A DNA stretch of 39,997 nucleotides, from contig MFOT01000026.1 in NCBI GenBank assembly GCA_001782475.1, positions 1-39,997 of the forward strand, in the 5' to 3' direction. How positions within the stretch are numbered: the first letter of the stretch is position 1; each line of letters starts with the position of its first letter. The stretch is from Candidatus Levybacteria bacterium RIFCSPLOWO2_01_FULL_38_21 (lineage in GTDB: Bacteria > Patescibacteriota > Microgenomatia > Levybacterales > UBA12049). Position numbers and translations under genes: made by a program. Of the stretch, positions 25,019 through 33,003 are shown in pieces. The notes below the pieces were generated by a model, which was not told the DNA's origin, ran no database searches, and was given only the letters and a program-made list of their open reading frames with translations.

Positions 25019-26302
25019 AACTCCTAAGTAAACAAATCCCAATTTTCTCGTTTCCTTGGGATCATAGATATTTCTTCCGTCAACAATGTTTGGTTTTCTC
25101 ATAAGTTTTTTTATTTTTTTAAGATCGAGTTGCCTGAATTCATTCCATTCTGTAAGTACTATCAACAAATCGGCATCCTCCACAACTTGATAGCAATCTT
25201 TAGAAAAAGTTATTCCTTTTAATATTTTTTTTGCATTTTCCATTGCCACCGGATCATATACTTTTATCTTGGCTCCTCCTTTTTTAAGACCGCCTATTAT
25301 TTCAATTGAGGGCGCATCTCTCATATCATCTGTGTTTGGTTTAAACGATAGCCCTAAAACTGCAATAGTCTTATTGTCTAAACTTCCTTTAAGAAGGCGT
25401 TTTGATTTACTAACGATTTCCTTCATTGCCTGATTATTTACCTTATCTACTTCTTTCAATAGACCGAAATCGTAACCCTTTGTTTTTGCAATATTAAGTA
25501 AAGCTTTTATATCCTTAGGAAGACAGCTTCCTCCAAATCCCGCTCCCGGAGAAAGAAAGTAGCTCCCAATTCTTTTATCAAGGCCGACTGCTTCCAAAAC
25601 CTTAAGTCCATCTGCTCCAATTAGTCCGCTTAAGTAAGCTATGGAATTTGCAAATGATATTTTTGTAGCTAAAAATGCATTTGCGGCATATTTAATCATC
25701 TCAGCTGTTTCAATATTGGTTAGGACATAATTTCCATCAATGGGTTTATGCAGTTCAACTAATAAATTTTCTGCTTGTTTAGATTCTGTGCCAATAACAA
25801 TTCTATCCGGATGAAAAGTATCTGAAATTGCCTGTCCCTCTCGTAAAAATTCCGGAACAGATGCAATATCAAATTCTGCTTTTTGAGGTTTTAGCTGATT
25901 TATAATCTCCTTTATTTTCCTGTTTGTGCCAACAGGAACAGTGCTTTTTGTAGCAACTACTGTATATCCTGTTAAATATGGCGCAATTTTTTTTGCAACT
26001 TCAAAAACAGCAGAAAGATCTGCTTCTCCGTTGTCTTTCGGAGGAGTACCAACTGCTATAAAAACCACTGAGGATTCCGGTATCGCATCTTTATAATCCA
26101 AGGTAAAAAATATTCTTTTCGCTTTAACATTTTTCCTTACGATCTCCTCAAGTCCCGGCTCGTAAATCGGAATAATCCCCTTTTTTAAATTTTCTATCTT
26201 CTCTTTTGTATGTCCTATTACCCAAACAGTGTTCCCTAAATCAGCAAATACAGATGCGCTAACAAGTCCTACATATCCATGTCCTATAAAAGTAATTGTC
26301 AT
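25010..26302 (-). CDS. ugd: UDP-glucose 6-dehydrogenase family
   Basis: ITFIGHGYVGLVSASVFADLG, PEFLREGQAISDTFHPDRIVIG, GAGFGGSCLPKDIKAL, LGLSFKPNTDDMRDAPS. Confidence 0.94.
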   Translation of the reverse strand: MTITFIGHGYVGLVSASVFADLGNTVWVIGHTKEKIENLKKGIIPIYEPGLEEIVRKNVKAKRIFFTLDYKDAIPESSVVFIAVGTPPKDNGEADLSAVFEVAKKIAPYLTGYTVVATKSTVPVGTNRKIKEIINQLKPQKAEFDIASVPEFLREGQAISDTFHPDRIVIGTESKQAENLLVELHKPIDGNYVLTNIETAEMIKYAANAFLATKISFANSIAYLSGLIGADGLKVLEAVGLDKRIGSYFLSPGAGFGGSCLPKDIKALLNIAKTKGYDFGLLKEVDKVNNQAMKEIVSKSKRLLKGSLDNKTIAVLGLSFKPNTDDMRDAPSIEIIGGLKKGGAKIKVYDPVAMENAKKILKGITFSKDCYQVVEDADLLIVLTEWNEFRQLDLKKIKKLMRKPNIVDGRNIYDPKETRKLGFVYLGVGR

Positions 26303-27171
26303 AAGTTAAGTTGTTTTTTAATTTCTAAAATGCCTTCCTCAAAGGTCTTCATCTTAAGTCCTAATTTTTGTATTTTATCATTTTTAAGAGCCAGATAAAA
26401 AGGTCTAGGTGCCCTGTTTCTGAAATATTCTTCTCTGGTGGTTTTTTGAACTAATGATTTATCAAAGCCAAAAGTATCTGCAATGGATAAGGCTGTATCG
26501 AATGGACTTATGTATTGACTTCCAACAACATGAAATATTCCCAATGCTTCATTTTTCATAAGAACATCCAGCGCTTTTGCAATATCATCAATAAACGTAG
26601 GGGTCATTATGCGATCAGAAACCGCAATGATAGGTTGCCTACTCATTAATCTTTGTAAAATTGTTCTAGCGAAATCTGGCTTCTTCTCAAAAATTGCCCT
26701 GTAGGGATATGCTATTCTTGCAATTATATAGGAAGTTGTGCAGTTTTTGACTATTTTTTCTCCTTCAAGTTTTGTTCTGGCGTACCAGTTTACCGGAGCG
26801 GGCTTATCTTCTTCTTCGTAGGCTTTTTGACTGTCTCCATTAAAAACATAATCTGTTGAAATATAGATTATTTTTTTTCCACTCTTACAACAAGCATCAA
26901 CTATGTTTCTCGTCCCCTCAACATTTATCTTCCATGCATCTCCATTTGTACCCTGCTCTTTATCTTTCTCGCAACCATCAACGTCCGTTTTTGCAGCCAA
27001 GTGTAAAACCAAAGAAGCATTTGATGAAGTTACTAAAGAAATAATTTTCTCAGAATCGGTAATGTCAACACCCGTTGCAAGACTTAGATCTTCAAATTGA
27101 TATTTATCTCTTAAAAGCTCCTCGATTCTTGATCCAACAAGACCAGACAAGCCAGTTCCCAAAATTTTCAT
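26299..27171 (-). CDS. rmlD: dTDP-4-dehydrorhamnose reductase-like
   Basis: MKILGTGLSGLVGSRIEELL...HLAAKTDVDGCEKD...YISTDYVFNGDSQKAYEEEDKPAPVNWYARTKLEGE. Start set at the internal Met. Confidence 0.85.
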   Translation of the reverse strand: MKILGTGLSGLVGSRIEELLRDKYQFEDLSLATGVDITDSEKIISLVTSSNASLVLHLAAKTDVDGCEKDKEQGTNGDAWKINVEGTRNIVDACCKSGKKIIYISTDYVFNGDSQKAYEEEDKPAPVNWYARTKLEGEKIVKNCTTSYIIARIAYPYRAIFEKKPDFARTILQRLMSRQPIIAVSDRIMTPTFIDDIAKALDVLMKNEALGIFHVVGSQYISPFDTALSIADTFGFDKSLVQKTTREEYFRNRAPRPFYLALKNDKIQKLGLKMKTFEEGILEIKKQLNL

Positions 27172-28181
27172 ATGCTTCCATATTGTTTTTTGTAATACTT
27201 GATATATTCCTTGTTTTTCACTCTCTTCCACCAATCCTGATTTTCTTTGTACCAATTTATTGTATAGGCAAGCCATTCGTCAAAACTATGAAGGGGACTC
27301 CATCCAAGTTCATTTTTTATTTTTGACCAATCAATAGAGTATTTCCTATCATGGCCCGGCCTGTCTTTAACGTATTCAATAACGCTTTCATCTTTACCAA
27401 GTATGTTTAAAATTTTCTTAATAACAGATAAGTTATTTATGTCCTCTGTTAATCCCCCTATACAATAAGTCTCTCCGATTTTTCCTTTTTTAATAATAAG
27501 ATCGATTGCCCTGCAGTGATCTTCCACATAAAGCCAGTCTCTAACATATAATCCGTCTCCGTAAACCGGAACTTTTTTCCCTTCTAAAATATTTGTTATG
27601 ACAAGAGGAATCAATTTTTCCGGAAATTGATAGGGTCCGAAGTTATTAGAACAGTTTGAAATGTTTATTGGTAGTCCATACGTAAAGTAATAACTTCTAA
27701 CCAAATGGTCTGATCCGGCTTTACTTGCCGAATATGGACTTGTGGGATTATAATTTGTTCGTTCATTAAATTTACTCTTATCTTTAAGTTTTAGGCTTCC
27801 AAATACCTCATCCGTTGAGATGTGCATAAATCTTTTTATTTTAAACTTCAAAGCAGCATCCAAAAGCACTTGAGTCCCTACTATATTTGTCATAACAAAT
27901 GGGGCAGGTTCTAATATCGACCGATCTACATGGCTTTCGGCAGCAAAATTTACTATTACATCAACTCCGTCTATTGCTTTTTTAACTTTATCCGGATTAC
28001 TTATGTCTCCCTTGATAAAAGTGTATTTTGGATTTTTCTCTACATCTTTTAGATTTTCCAAATTTCCGGCATAAGTTAGTTTGTCAAAGTTAAATATTTC
28101 ATCATCCGGATGATTTACAGTCCAATAACGTATAAAATTAGACCCAATAAATCCCGCCCCTCCTGTAACAAGCAGTTTCAT
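27168..28181 (-). CDS. rmlB: dTDP-glucose 4,6-dehydratase
   Basis: KLLVTGGAGFIGSNFIRYW, FAAESHVDRSI, HISTDEVFGSL, PTSPYSASKAGSDHLVRSY, SNNFGPYQFPEKLIPL. Confidence 0.96.
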   Translation of the reverse strand: MKLLVTGGAGFIGSNFIRYWTVNHPDDEIFNFDKLTYAGNLENLKDVEKNPKYTFIKGDISNPDKVKKAIDGVDVIVNFAAESHVDRSILEPAPFVMTNIVGTQVLLDAALKFKIKRFMHISTDEVFGSLKLKDKSKFNERTNYNPTSPYSASKAGSDHLVRSYYFTYGLPINISNCSNNFGPYQFPEKLIPLVITNILEGKKVPVYGDGLYVRDWLYVEDHCRAIDLIIKKGKIGETYCIGGLTEDINNLSVIKKILNILGKDESVIEYVKDRPGHDRKYSIDWSKIKNELGWSPLHSFDEWLAYTINWYKENQDWWKRVKNKEYIKYYKKQYGSI

Positions 28182-28720
28182 AATTTCCCTTCCTTATTCA
28201 GCTTATCAAGCAAAAAAACTCCAATAATGGTTGAGGCTGTTCTAATTTCGCCGTCCATTATTTTTTTTATAGCTTCTTCAATAGACATTTTAACCAATTC
28301 AATCTCTTCTCCTTCTTCTGGATTTGAAACACCAAGCTCAATTCCTTTTGCCAGAAACATATGAATATTAGATTTTATTACGCTTGCAGACGTTTCAAAT
28401 TCGAGAATCTCCCTCCAACTTGAAGCTGTTATCCCTGTCTCTTCTTTTAACTCTCTCCTTGCTGCCCCAAGAGGTGTTTCTTTTGTATCTATATGTCCTG
28501 CTACCGCTTCAAGAATTTTTTTATTAAACAAATGTCGAAATTGACTAATCAGGTAAAGTTCGAGTTTATCGGAGGCAGGAAAAATTACAGATATTGGCCG
28601 CCTCTCAACAATACTATATTTCCGTTTTTTCCCATTCGGTAATAAGATCTCTTGCGTTTTAACTTTGAAAAATCGCTGGATAAAGATAGTCTTTTGAGAT
28701 TTTATTTTCCATTTATTCAT
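28178..28720 (-). CDS. NUDIX hydrolase (ADP-ribose pyrophosphatase-like)
   Basis: Nudix box GHIDTKETPLGAARRELKEETGI. Confidence 0.93.
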   Translation of the reverse strand: MNKWKIKSQKTIFIQRFFKVKTQEILLPNGKKRKYSIVERRPISVIFPASDKLELYLISQFRHLFNKKILEAVAGHIDTKETPLGAARRELKEETGITASSWREILEFETSASVIKSNIHMFLAKGIELGVSNPEEGEEIELVKMSIEEAIKKIMDGEIRTASTIIGVFLLDKLNKEGKL

Positions 28721-29457
28721 TAGAGTTCGTTGTTTCTCACTTTTTCTGCAACCATATTATTTGCCCTAAGTAGCTCATCATATGATGTTCCGGCATCAAT
28801 CCACCAATCTATTATCTGACACTCAAGCGTTCCCTCCTTTAGATAAAAATTGTTAAGATCTGTAACCTCCAACTGACCTCTTACGGAAGGCTTAATTTTT
28901 TTAATAAATTCAAAAACTCTATTGTCATACATATAGATTCCGGTCTGGGCTATATTGGATTTTGGAGTTTCTGGTTTTTCCTCAATTGATATGACTTTTC
29001 CATTTTTTTCTATTTCTATAACACCGTATTGTTTTGAATCTGTATTTATCTTAATTCCGAAAACCATTGCTCCTTTTTGCTTTTTTTCAAATTTTTCTGC
29101 AATTATTTTTAAATTAAATTTAAAAATATTATCTCCTAGAATCACTAGTATTTTTTCATCCTTTGCAAATTCTTCGGCAAAAGAAATCGCATCGGCGATC
29201 CCTCCTTTTGGATTTTTTTGAATTGCATAGTAAAGTCTTAAATTGAACTCTTCGCCTGAACCAAGCAAGTTTGCAAAATGTCCTGAATGATCCGGAGAGC
29301 TTGTTAAAAGAACTTCTTTGATTCCTGCCTGTTGCATAGCCTCAAGTGGATAAAAAATCATTGGCTTATTAAATACGGGAAGCAGATGTTTATTTGTAAC
29401 CTGCGTTAACGGCCTAAGTCTTGTGGCAAGGCCTCCTGCTAAAATTACACCTTTCAT
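28720..29457 (-). CDS. rmlA: Glucose-1-phosphate thymidylyltransferase
   Basis: MKGVILAGGLATRLRPLTQVTNKHLLPVFNKPMIFYPLEAMQQAGI. Confidence 0.94.
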   Translation of the reverse strand: MKGVILAGGLATRLRPLTQVTNKHLLPVFNKPMIFYPLEAMQQAGIKEVLLTSSPDHSGHFANLLGSGEEFNLRLYYAIQKNPKGGIADAISFAEEFAKDEKILVILGDNIFKFNLKIIAEKFEKKQKGAMVFGIKINTDSKQYGVIEIEKNGKVISIEEKPETPKSNIAQTGIYMYDNRVFEFIKKIKPSVRGQLEVTDLNNFYLKEGTLECQIIDWWIDAGTSYDELLRANNMVAEKVRNNEL

Positions 29458-29473
29458 ATTTCGAATTCCCCTC

Positions 29474-29532
29474 TCGGCCATGAGCTCGAGGCCGAATGGT
29501 CAATATGACCCTGAGCTTGCCGAAGGATCATA
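29474..29532. repeat. Clustered palindromic repeats upstream of rmlA
   Basis: TCGGCC...GGCCGA (29474-29495), GGTCA-ATA-TGACC (29498-29510), TATGACCCTGAGCTTGCCGAAGGATCATA (29504-29532). Confidence 0.75.
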
Positions 29533-29803
29533 GTCCAAGTCCTCCTTTTAAGAAGAAAAAAATAACTGTGACGCCCAAAGCGCCAATGATTACGTATTGT
29601 ACCACAACTTTAATATTTAAATCATGGTTTATCAAATGGTGAGCTAAGCCGAAAACTATGTAAAAAAGGGTTGTTAATAAAACAAGTATTAATTGAAGGT
29701 TTTTATTTGGTGAGGCTAAAATAATAAAAAATAGACCAAGGGATAGTATAAATATAAGAGAAATATAATATTCAAGATCTATATTGTTACTTTTAATATA
29801 CAT
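29528..29803 (-). CDS. Hypothetical small membrane protein
   Basis: Three hydrophobic segments; start codon overlaps the end of the upstream CAP gene. Confidence 0.65.
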   Translation of the reverse strand: MYIKSNNIDLEYYISLIFILSLGLFFIILASPNKNLQLILVLLTTLFYIVFGLAHHLINHDLNIKVVVQYVIIGALGVTVIFFFLKGGLGL

Positions 29804-30720
29804 TACAATATAACTCCTCTCCCTAAAATAACGATCATCAATAGAACAGATATTAAAAAGAGTATATGGTCTGGATTATGCTCTGCAAAGCTGACAATTT
29901 TGCGCCTTTCCAAAATTATTGTTTCTGAAATCAAAGCAAGAATAAACATTAAAATAATAAAGTTTACTATATTAGTCGTAAGATGCAGGCTATCGACAAG
30001 CGGCAAGTTTTTAACTCCAGAAGGAGGACTTGCTTTAAGGGAAGATTGAACAGATCTGTTTGGATTTACAGCTACTTCTTTTTTTAACGTAATTTCCTGA
30101 GAATTATTTGAGCTACTAGATAACGACCTGCTCTCACCTTGTGGGGATAAAGCTGCTAAGGCCCTATTTCCAAACTCTTCTACCACAAGAACAGTTTCCT
30201 CTCCGCTTAAGTTGCCTGTAACAACTGCAAATCCAACATCTGAATAATTCGAAGATAGCATATTTGCTCGGTGGGTTGGGCTTGCCATCCAGGCATTTGT
30301 AACATCCAAGCTCGTATTAAATCCCCTTGCTAAATTTTCTCCTGCATAAACATAGTTGTATCCAGCCTCTTTAAAGAACTCCCAAGGGGTTTTTCCATCA
30401 GGGGAGTTATGTGCCCAGTAGTTTTTTGAAAGCATATCATTGGCTTTATCTCGAGCTGCTACTGCAAGTTCTGGGCTAAATGATAAAGGAGGGAGTCCGT
30501 TTTCCTGTCTTTTTTGATTTACTAATGTTATTAGTTGCTCCGAGGTTACATTTGTTGAAATACCAAGCACAGAGGGATATTTGGTTTTTGTTAAATTCAG
30601 CAATAAACCCCCTATAATAAAAAATACTATAAACAGTAATAATGTTGTTTGATGCAGTAGTTTTACTCTGTAATTGTTGGATTCCCGCGGTATAAAAAGA
30701 TGATGTAAGATTTCTTTCAT
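29803..30720 (-). CDS. CAP/SCP-domain (YkwD-like) protein with TM segments
   Basis: LVNQKRQENGLPPLSFSPELAVAARDKANDML...HNSPDGKTPWEFFKEAGYNYVYAGENLARGF...NAWMASPTHRANMLSSNYSDVGFAV. Confidence 0.93.
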   Translation of the reverse strand: MKEILHHLFIPRESNNYRVKLLHQTTLLLFIVFFIIGGLLLNLTKTKYPSVLGISTNVTSEQLITLVNQKRQENGLPPLSFSPELAVAARDKANDMLSKNYWAHNSPDGKTPWEFFKEAGYNYVYAGENLARGFNTSLDVTNAWMASPTHRANMLSSNYSDVGFAVVTGNLSGEETVLVVEEFGNRALAALSPQGESRSLSSSSNNSQEITLKKEVAVNPNRSVQSSLKASPPSGVKNLPLVDSLHLTTNIVNFIILMFILALISETIILERRKIVSFAEHNPDHILFLISVLLMIVILGRGVIL

Positions 30721-30733
30721 CTATATTAGTATA

Positions 30734-31042
30734 TCATTTGTATTTTGGGTGAGCTAATTCCCCAACTTTTTTTCCATTTATAGGAATTTTTAGAAAAAAC
30801 CCCAGGGCATTGGCAATTGAAATACTAACTCGAAGTCCCGTAAAAGAGCCTGGCCCGGTATTTACTTTTATTTTATTGAGGTCATAAATACTGAGTTTAT
30901 GTTTTGTTAAAAGTTTATCTATAAGCCTTAGAACAACTTGAGCCCTTTTCATCTTCTGATTTATTTTGTATTCTTGATTATTGACTCTTAGTCCTACTTT
31001 TATATTTGAACTGTCTGACGTATCAATGACTAATATATTCAT
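30734..31042 (-). CDS. tsaB: TsaB, N-terminal domain only
   Basis: MNILVIDTSDSSNIKVGL...INKIKVNTGPGSFTGLRVSISIANALGFFLKIPI-type motif; 102 aa; adjacent to tsaC and tsaE. Confidence 0.85.
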   Translation of the reverse strand: MNILVIDTSDSSNIKVGLRVNNQEYKINQKMKRAQVVLRLIDKLLTKHKLSIYDLNKIKVNTGPGSFTGLRVSISIANALGFFLKIPINGKKVGELAHPKYK

Positions 31043-31623
31043 AAATCTAATTTAACCGCTCCCTGTCTTAAAATTTTCCAAGGCTTGACCGAACAGTCAA
31101 TAATCGTAGAGGGTTTTTTATAACTTCCTGTATTCCCCGATAAAAGAAGATCCACCTGCGAAATTAAATCAGGATTTAAATCCTCGAATCTAAAAGGTGT
31201 TTTTTTTCCCTGGAAATTTGCAGAAGGCCCCAAAAGAGGAACTCCAACCTCTTTTATTAAAAGCAGTGCAGTCTTATGATTTGGAACTCTTATTCCCAAA
31301 GTTGTCCCACCTCCCCTAACCAGAGAGCTTACTTTTTGTAGATTGGCTTTTAGTACAATTGTTAAAGGCCCGTGCCAGAATTTTTTAATAAGTTTGTTCT
31401 TAACATCTTTACTAATCGGCCATGCATATTTCTGTGCCATTTTAAGACTATCAGCCAAAACCAAGACTGCTTTGTTTTTTGATCTTTTTTTAATCTTGAA
31501 TAACTTTCTTACTGCTTTATTATTATCCATCCTGCAACTAATAACAAAGGTCGTGTCAGAGGGAAAAATAACAATACCACCCTGTTTTAATATTTTTATT
31601 GCTTGTTTTATGTTGTCTTTCAT
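31039..31623 (-). CDS. tsaC: L-threonylcarbamoyladenylate synthase (Sua5/YrdC/TsaC)
   Basis: KQGGIVIFPSDTTFVISC, KIKKRSKNKAVLVL, GPLTIVLKA, LGIRVPNH, LLGPSANFQGKKTP. Confidence 0.93.
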   Translation of the reverse strand: MKDNIKQAIKILKQGGIVIFPSDTTFVISCRMDNNKAVRKLFKIKKRSKNKAVLVLADSLKMAQKYAWPISKDVKNKLIKKFWHGPLTIVLKANLQKVSSLVRGGGTTLGIRVPNHKTALLLIKEVGVPLLGPSANFQGKKTPFRFEDLNPDLISQVDLLLSGNTGSYKKPSTIIDCSVKPWKILRQGAVKLDL

Positions 31624-32156
31624 AATTTTTGATTGATTGTTATTTTTCTTCTATTCCTTCCCAAATCTTCGAATTTTATATCCCAACTTTTTTTTGGCAA
31701 CAGACTTTTCATTTTCTCTGCCCATTCAATCGCAACAACACTGTTTTGATCCTCCAAAATTTCTCTTAATCCCAGTCCTTCAATTTCTCGTTGATTTTCA
31801 ATTCGATAGAGATCGACATGATAAAAAGTGTTACACCTTGGAGGAGTCGAAGGTCTGATGCCTTCGCCACCTCCGAGGTGGCCGAATGGACTCCTCAGAG
31901 GTGAAACTTTATATTGACGGACAATAATAAAAGTTGGGGAAATAATTCTTTTTTTGATGCCAAATCCTCTCGCCAGCCCTTGCACAAAAGTTGTTTTTCC
32001 GCTGCCAAGATTTCCATAAAGAGCAACAACTCCGCTTCTTGACAAAGATACTCCTTGCACGAGGCTGGCAAGGATACTCCTTGCAAAATTCTCACCTAGG
32101 TTTTGAGTTTCTCCAGAATTATTTGTAATGAAAATGTTCTGTTTTGTTTTATTCAT
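31620..32156 (-). CDS. tsaE: tRNA threonylcarbamoyladenosine biosynthesis ATPase TsaE
   Basis: ALYGNLGSGKTTFVQGLARGFGIKKRIISPTFIIVRQY ... FYHVDLYRIENQREIEGLGLREIL...VAIEWAEKM. Confidence 0.92.
   Translation of the reverse strand: MNKTKQNIFITNNSGETQNLGENFARSILASLVQGVSLSRSGVVALYGNLGSGKTTFVQGLARGFGIKKRIISPTFIIVRQYKVSPLRSPFGHLGGGEGIRPSTPPRCNTFYHVDLYRIENQREIEGLGLREILEDQNSVVAIEWAEKMKSLLPKKSWDIKFEDLGRNRRKITINQKL
31834..31903. repeat. RPE-like palindromic element inserted in tsaE
   Basis: Outer arms CACCTTGGAGGAGTC/GACTCCTCAGAGGTG (13 of 15 paired); inner hairpins GAAGG/CCTTC and GCCACCT-CCG-AGGTGGC. Confidence 0.85.
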
Positions 32157-33003
32157 TACCGATCTTTTTATTCTTAAAATACCGAAAGAGAAGTATACCA
32201 CAAGCAAGAATAAAAATGCTTCCTACCCCGATAAGAATCTTGAAAATATTATTTTGATTGCTCTCTAGTATTTTTACTTCCTTATTTGAGTTAGTAGCGC
32301 CAGCAGATGGTGTTGCAGTTGCGCTTTTCGTACTCTGTCCGAGAACCGAAGTTGGAATATTTACCTTAGTGCTCGCTGTCGTGCTTAAAATTTTTCCCTG
32401 GGAAGGACTTGAAAGAGGAATTTTCTGCGTAGACGTTGGCGAAACTACTGTTTTTGCTGAAGACTTTGTAGAAGGTGGTTTAGATGTAGGAATAGAAGTT
32501 GGGCTGGGCAAAGGAGTTGGTGTTGGAGCAGAAGTAGACGTCGGAACAGACATTGGAGCTGACAAATTATTTGTACTGCCTTTTGTTGGATTATTGAAAA
32601 TGGCCCACTCTCCAACCCCGTCGATATCACGTCCGTAAGATTTATTCGAACCTGGTCCAGTTGTATAGGAGTAACTGTCTTCAAGTGATGTTCCATTAAG
32701 TAATTGAACTGTATCGGCGGTTGTTCTGTTTAGATTAAAAAAACCACTCTCAAAAATTTTATATTCAGAAGGATTAATCAATGTTCCGCTTGGTATCGTA
32801 AATTTCTGTGATCCTCCATTGTCATCAATAAACCAACTACCTATATCGATTGGGGTTGTCCCCTTGTTGTATAGCTCCACCCATTGACTTGAATCAGGAT
32901 CCACCAGGAATTCATTTATTACTACATCTCCAGCTAAAACTTTTTGAGGCAAAAAAATAAAAAGAAATAAAAAAAAATAAATAAAGATAACTGAAATTTT
33001 CAT
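32149..33003 (-). CDS. Lamin-tail-domain surface protein with S/T/P-rich linker and C-terminal TM
   Basis: Signal peptide; GDVVINEFLVDPDSSQWVELYNKGTTPIDIGSWFIDDNGG; PTSTSAPTPTPLPSPTSIPT linker; C-terminal TM plus basic tail. Confidence 0.85.
   Translation of the reverse strand: MKISVIFIYFFLFLFIFLPQKVLAGDVVINEFLVDPDSSQWVELYNKGTTPIDIGSWFIDDNGGSQKFTIPSGTLINPSEYKIFESGFFNLNRTTADTVQLLNGTSLEDSYSYTTGPGSNKSYGRDIDGVGEWAIFNNPTKGSTNNLSAPMSVPTSTSAPTPTPLPSPTSIPTSKPPSTKSSAKTVVSPTSTQKIPLSSPSQGKILSTTASTKVNIPTSVLGQSTKSATATPSAGATNSNKEVKILESNQNNIFKILIGVGSIFILACGILLFRYFKNKKIGNE

Noticed and set aside
19249-29457. Prophage or genomic island in the sugar operon
   Set aside because: No integrase, phage structural genes, transposase or flanking att-like repeats; gene order is that of an ordinary polysaccharide operon.
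32258-32638. 126-aa Val/Gly-rich + strand ORF
   Set aside because: Antisense of the S/T/P-rich linker of the lamin-tail protein; low-complexity artefact.
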